A DNA stretch of 64,000 nucleotides from Prolixibacteraceae bacterium (GTDB lineage Bacteria > Bacteroidota > Bacteroidia > Bacteroidales > Prolixibacteraceae), in NCBI GenBank assembly GCA_019459525.1, contig JAIBEY010000031.1, positions 1-64,000 of the forward strand, in the 5' to 3' direction. A program made the translations under genes and the position numbers. The notes beneath the pieces are model-generated. The model ran no database searches. It worked only from the letters and a program-made list of their open reading frames with translations, and was not told where the DNA came from. Below are positions 60,496 to 64,000 of the stretch, one piece after another. Within the stretch, counting starts at the first letter, position 1, and the number at the start of each line of letters is the position of its first letter.

Positions 60496-62307
60496 TTACT
60501 CAGAATAAACGAAGTTGAAACGTCCGCCAGGAGCTGTATCGCCATTGACGTAGAAGTCCATAATATTTCCGTTGTCCTGCATGTTGTCGTTCCATTTAAA
60601 TTCGATATTGACTGCTTTTCCGGAAAGCCTCAGTACACTTTTGGGGATTTCGAGCTCCAGCCGGTTGCTATTAACCGCAAATTTTGTTTCTGCTGCGGAT
60701 GTCCATTCCCAGCGATTGCCCACATTCTTTTCCACCATCACCTTTTCACCCTTCGGACTGACCCGATTAACGATAAAGTCATAACCATTCCATCCGGTTG
60801 ATTTATCACGGTCGGCGTCGATGAAAAGCATCATCCAATTGCGGTCGGTCTGTGGGGTAAGTGCTTCGGCTGTCTCCACATAGAAATAGACTTTTTCGGC
60901 ATCGCGCGCCACTTTCGCACCGACTATATCGTTTCGCCCTGTAGTGTTTTTATAGTATTGATCGTAGCGTCCGCGATGATCGCGGTGCATGGTGTTCCCC
61001 TTGTAGTGTTTGTATGATGGTGTAACTTCGGCCCATCCATCGGCTTTCCCGATTTTAATTGTTTTAGCTGCCGAGATTTTTTCCGGAGCAGTCATTCCTT
61101 TAAATTTCCGGACCTGATCGATCAACTGAAGGTAATACACATCACCTTTGTCGCCCCAGCCTTTGTTCGGCTCAATGTCGCGGCTGTGTTCCCAGTCGAA
61201 CTGATCGACAAATGAAAATGGTTTTCCGGTCCAACCATGCTCCGGAAGCCATTGTCCGGCAATATATTCATTCCATCCGGTTACAAAAACCAGCTCCGGA
61301 TCAAGTTCAAAGGCACGATCCCATTGTTCCATAAAATTCCATCCATAGAGGTAACCGTCAATTCGGGGATCGAAACCGTTCCTTTTAGTGAAACTACGGC
61401 CATAAGATCCAGGCAGGTTGAAGGCGCTGCAATGTCCGTTGGTTTCGGGACTGGCATTTTGTGCGATACCCACAGTAACCTGTTCAAATTTTCCGTTGGC
61501 GCCTTTCACGTAACCATGCTGCGGGTAGTTTTCGAGCCATCCCCATTGGTCGTTCCGTTTCGGACCATCCACATAGTCAGGCTGCCCCGGACGGAAAGTG
61601 AAAAAAGCCGCAATCTCCCGGTCTTCAGCTGAATCGGTTAAATTATCCGGATAACCCATGATGCAGGGTTTTCCTTTCCAGATAAACCACAAGTTTTTAT
61701 ACCGGCCGGGTTTATACACATCGCGGTAAAGCTGACGGAGCGAAACCAACGCATGTGGAGCCGGGCCGAAAGGAAGCATGTAGGCAATTTTTGGAACATT
61801 CACCCCATCTTTTTGTGCCTGATCCCAGGTTTTCATGAGCGCTTCGTACGAATCCTGCCAGGTAAGACTTCCGTTGGTACAATCGAAAAATACAGCATCA
61901 ACACCAACATCAGCCAGCATTTCGGAATGTTTGCGCAACACCCACGTATCAGTGGTCTTATAATATCCCAGTAAAGGTTGTTCCCAGAAGAAAAATCCCG
62001 GTTGTTTGGTTCCCCATGCCGGATGATGATAATCTTTCATTGCTTCAGGGTATTTTCGCACAATTTCGGTAATGTTCTTTACCTGATAAGTAGTATCATC
62101 GTTGCCCTGATGCCAGGTCCAGTAAAACATAGCGATGAACTTGTCTTTCTTTTTGTCTCCGGTGTCGCGGTATTCACGCACTTTTCGACCAAGAGCATCG
62201 GTTGCAGCCCACTGGTCGCTGACAATAGGCTGCCCCATGGATTGTCCAAAACAGAAACAAACGATTGTTGCTGCTGCAATTGATTTCAATAGGTTTTTCA
62301 TAATCAT
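60496..62307 (-). CDS. GH71/99-like TIM-barrel protein with CBM9-like C-terminus (paralog 3)
   Basis: The protein has 603 residues, or 601 from the second ATG at 62301, with a Sec signal ending SMGQ. The barrel contains FIAMFYWTWHQGNDDTTYQ, LADVGVDAVFFDCTNG and TGWNEYIAGQWLPEHG; Glu347 is kept and the i+3 residue is again Ala. The CBM9-like domain has NWMMLFIDADRDKSTGWNGYDF, FKWNDNMQ and DFYVNGDTAPGGRFNFVYS. It is the first of the three paralogs in the transcript and 43 bases after the CBM9-like/PKD gene. Confidence 0.8.
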   Translation of the reverse strand: MIMKNLLKSIAAATIVCFCFGQSMGQPIVSDQWAATDALGRKVREYRDTGDKKKDKFIAMFYWTWHQGNDDTTYQVKNITEIVRKYPEAMKDYHHPAWGTKQPGFFFWEQPLLGYYKTTDTWVLRKHSEMLADVGVDAVFFDCTNGSLTWQDSYEALMKTWDQAQKDGVNVPKIAYMLPFGPAPHALVSLRQLYRDVYKPGRYKNLWFIWKGKPCIMGYPDNLTDSAEDREIAAFFTFRPGQPDYVDGPKRNDQWGWLENYPQHGYVKGANGKFEQVTVGIAQNASPETNGHCSAFNLPGSYGRSFTKRNGFDPRIDGYLYGWNFMEQWDRAFELDPELVFVTGWNEYIAGQWLPEHGWTGKPFSFVDQFDWEHSRDIEPNKGWGDKGDVYYLQLIDQVRKFKGMTAPEKISAAKTIKIGKADGWAEVTPSYKHYKGNTMHRDHRGRYDQYYKNTTGRNDIVGAKVARDAEKVYFYVETAEALTPQTDRNWMMLFIDADRDKSTGWNGYDFIVNRVSPKGEKVMVEKNVGNRWEWTSAAETKFAVNSNRLELEIPKSVLRLSGKAVNIEFKWNDNMQDNGNIMDFYVNGDTAPGGRFNFVYSE

Positions 62308-62350
62308 AGTTGTTATTTTTAGTTGGTTTACTATTTTTTCAATATTGAAC

Positions 62351-63460
62351 TTATTGTGTTACTACTTCCCAAACTTTCCAGCGGCTGTCTTTGCCATCCG
62401 GTCCTTCAACCGTAAGTTTCACGGTCCATTCACCTGCTCTTGAATACTGATGTACCGGATAAGGTTCTGTTGATGTTGTTCCATCTCCAAATTCCCAAAT
62501 CCTTCGTTGCACTTCACCAACAGAGTGATCTTCAAAACGAATCAGGCGTTTGTCCCGGTCAATCTCAGCAAAACTCCAACCGGCTTCCAAAGCTGTCTGA
62601 AATGTTGATTCCTGAGGCATCAACCGAAATGCATTTAAGAATGAAGCGTCGCGGATCATCCGAAAATCGTGTGAAAGGCACAATACCTGGGTAGCTTTGG
62701 GCTGACCGGCATCAAAATCAATAACACACCAGGAGAGGCCGATCAGTTCATTTTCCTTCAACTTAGTCTCAACGGATCTGGAATATCCTTCGACATTAGC
62801 ATGATCGAATGGTGTGATCCAAAACTCCATCTTTAGTTTACCCTTTTCTCCATGCTTAAAATTATAGCTGTAAGCATAATTAGAATATGGAAAGTCTTTA
62901 ATCCACGGGGTAGATCCCCAAATCATCGCCCAATCCTTTCCGGGCTGAACAGGTGTAAAAACATGATAATTCTGAGCATGTGCGCCGTGCCCTTTAAAAT
63001 GCAATTTTTCTTTGGGAAGCTTATTGAGGTTGCCATTGTCTTCTTTAATGAAAAGTCCGCCAGAAAGATCACCATCTACTACCAGTTCAAAAATATCCTG
63101 TCGTAGTGTGGCATCCGAAAAGTCCCAGCAATCGTCTGAAGCGTCGATGTAAAAATAAAGCCGATTGAGCCCTTTCACCCAACCTACTTTCACGTTTATA
63201 TCATATTCTTCCGGATTTAGATTGGTACCTCGCCCGCCGTGAGTATCCTTCAATTCCGACAAACCAACAGAATAACTCTCCGGAACGATATCCCAATCGG
63301 AAAACTCTCCGTCAATCCGGGGCATTTTGTCTTTGGGAAATTGAAAAACCTGATATTCTTTTTCCGGACGGGCAAATGCCAATGCCTCTACCATGCAGAA
63401 AACCAGCAAAGCCGCCAGAAACATCATTTTTAGCTGCCCTATTTTTGAAGGATGTATCAT
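62351..63460 (-). CDS. Secreted CBM9-like and PKD-domain protein
   Basis: The protein has 369 residues. The N-terminal signal ends near ALAFA (residue about 30). Residues about 45-290 resemble a CBM9/DOMON-type sandwich (PRIDGEFSDWDIVPESYSVG, LNRLYFYIDASDDCWDFSD, FELVVDGDLSGG). Residues about 315-369 are a PKD domain (IWEFGDGTTSTEPYPVHQYSRAGEWTVKLTV). No catalytic residues are evident, so it is probably a carbohydrate-binding or scaffold protein acting with the GH71/99-like enzymes that share the binding fold. It lies 21 bases after the partial gene at the window edge. Confidence 0.7.
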   Translation of the reverse strand: MIHPSKIGQLKMMFLAALLVFCMVEALAFARPEKEYQVFQFPKDKMPRIDGEFSDWDIVPESYSVGLSELKDTHGGRGTNLNPEEYDINVKVGWVKGLNRLYFYIDASDDCWDFSDATLRQDIFELVVDGDLSGGLFIKEDNGNLNKLPKEKLHFKGHGAHAQNYHVFTPVQPGKDWAMIWGSTPWIKDFPYSNYAYSYNFKHGEKGKLKMEFWITPFDHANVEGYSRSVETKLKENELIGLSWCVIDFDAGQPKATQVLCLSHDFRMIRDASFLNAFRLMPQESTFQTALEAGWSFAEIDRDKRLIRFEDHSVGEVQRRIWEFGDGTTSTEPYPVHQYSRAGEWTVKLTVEGPDGKDSRWKVWEVVTQ

Positions 63461-63481
63461 TCAACGTATTTTAAAACCTGA

Positions 63482-64000
63482 CTATTTCTTTGTTTTCGTT
63501 TCTCTATCCATAATGAAATAGATATTATCGGCAACAGCAACAGGTGGAATAAACATTCCGCCATAATTTCCGGTCACACTGTTGTGCGTGTCCGGAAAAC
63601 AATAGTCGAATGCCCCTTTCGTGTAACTCTCGTAAGTTTCAGGAATATTGTGCGGACGCCAGTTCTGGTCGGTATGTACATTCAGCCAGCGTATAGCCGC
63701 ATGGGTAATTCCTTTGTAATAGCGCATCCAGTCAATTTCCGGATCAACTTCATCCCAGAAAATTCCGTTAGCCGACGACTGATTAAACACCGCCAACACT
63801 TCCCACTGCACATGATCCCTCACCCAATTGGCAAAATACCAGTCGCTCGAACTTAAAACCGGCTTCGTATTGTAGAGCATCGGTATATTTTTAGGTTCCC
63901 AGAGGTGTGTAAACGCCAATAAAGTACGAATCCAATAAACAGCCTTTTCTTTGTATCTCAGATCTCCAAATTGTTTGTAGGCCAGATAATTTCCGACAGC
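63482..64000 (-). CDS. C-terminal part of an unknown protein (cut by window edge)
   Basis: The leftward frame is open from the window edge to the stop at 63482, so about 172 C-terminal residues are visible and the start lies beyond 64000. The visible part is rich in Trp/Tyr and helical (KAVYWIRTLLAFTHLWEP, SSDWYFANWVRDHVQWEVLAV, RYYKGITHAAIRWLNVH). It suggests an alpha/alpha-toroid domain as found in polysaccharide lyases and some GH families, but I cannot name it. An internal TTG is not a real start because the frame continues upstream without a break. Confidence 0.6.
   Translation of the reverse strand, partial: AVGNYLAYKQFGDLRYKEKAVYWIRTLLAFTHLWEPKNIPMLYNTKPVLSSSDWYFANWVRDHVQWEVLAVFNQSSANGIFWDEVDPEIDWMRYYKGITHAAIRWLNVHTDQNWRPHNIPETYESYTKGAFDYCFPDTHNSVTGNYGGMFIPPVAVADNIYFIMDRETKTKK

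Overview
The window looks like a chromosomal piece of a Bacteroidota bacterium, most likely from the Marinilabiliales/Prolixibacteraceae side of the phylum (lineage is inference). The signs are two SusC/SusD outer-membrane pairs, an ECF sigma/FecR regulator set, many Sec-exported lipoproteins with Bacteroidota-style lipoboxes, AT-rich leaders without Shine-Dalgarno sites, and promoter -7 elements of the TAnnTTTG type. No tRNA, rRNA, CRISPR array, transposase or integrase gene was found.

Region 1 (about 1-10,040) is an envelope-stress-like cluster. Four transcription units encode an outer-membrane barrel with a glycine-zipper OmpA lipoprotein (leftward), CsbD with a TSP3/OmpA porin (rightward), a lipoprotein with a C-terminal ice-binding-like domain plus a 684-residue OmpA protein, and a coiled-coil OmpA lipoprotein with two further secreted or outer-membrane proteins. 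All four units start from promoters carrying the same two-part element, GTGTGAATNATGTAA, then exactly 13 variable bases, then TTRTGTAACAC. The end of the element lies exactly 24 bases from a TTTG-like -7 core in every copy. This looks like one activator-controlled regulon and is the clearest unexplained structure in the window.

Region 2 (about 10,100-40,240) is a large polysaccharide utilization locus (PUL) read leftward from SusC. A rightward ECF sigma gene sits beside a leftward FecR anti-sigma gene and a SusC that carries an STN signalling domain. SusD follows, then a terminator. Next come thirteen co-directional genes: GH28-like, GH63-like, an Asp-box propeller, an unrecognised membrane-anchored protein, an esterase, a GH43-like propeller, two beta-helix proteins (one GH141-like), GH92, a YhhN membrane protein, a metallophosphoesterase, a GH106-related enzyme and a second GH92.

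Region 3 (about 40,265-47,320) holds a second SusC/SusD pair without an STN domain, a small secreted protein of unknown function, a lysine-rich protein, and about 1.2 kb of gene-poor DNA that may be the scar of an integrated element. A palindromic MITE-like element follows the sigma gene.

Region 4 (47,322-64,000) is a second leftward enzyme block: two GH78-type rhamnosidases, a GH106 rhamnosidase, three GH71/99-like proteins sharing a C-terminal CBM9-like module, a Tat-exported Gfo/Idh/MocA oxidoreductase, a CBM9-like/PKD protein and a gene cut by the window edge. Together regions 2-4 suggest stepwise breakdown of a branched glycan rich in rhamnose, probably also containing uronate and mannose. 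The exact substrate cannot be read from sequence.
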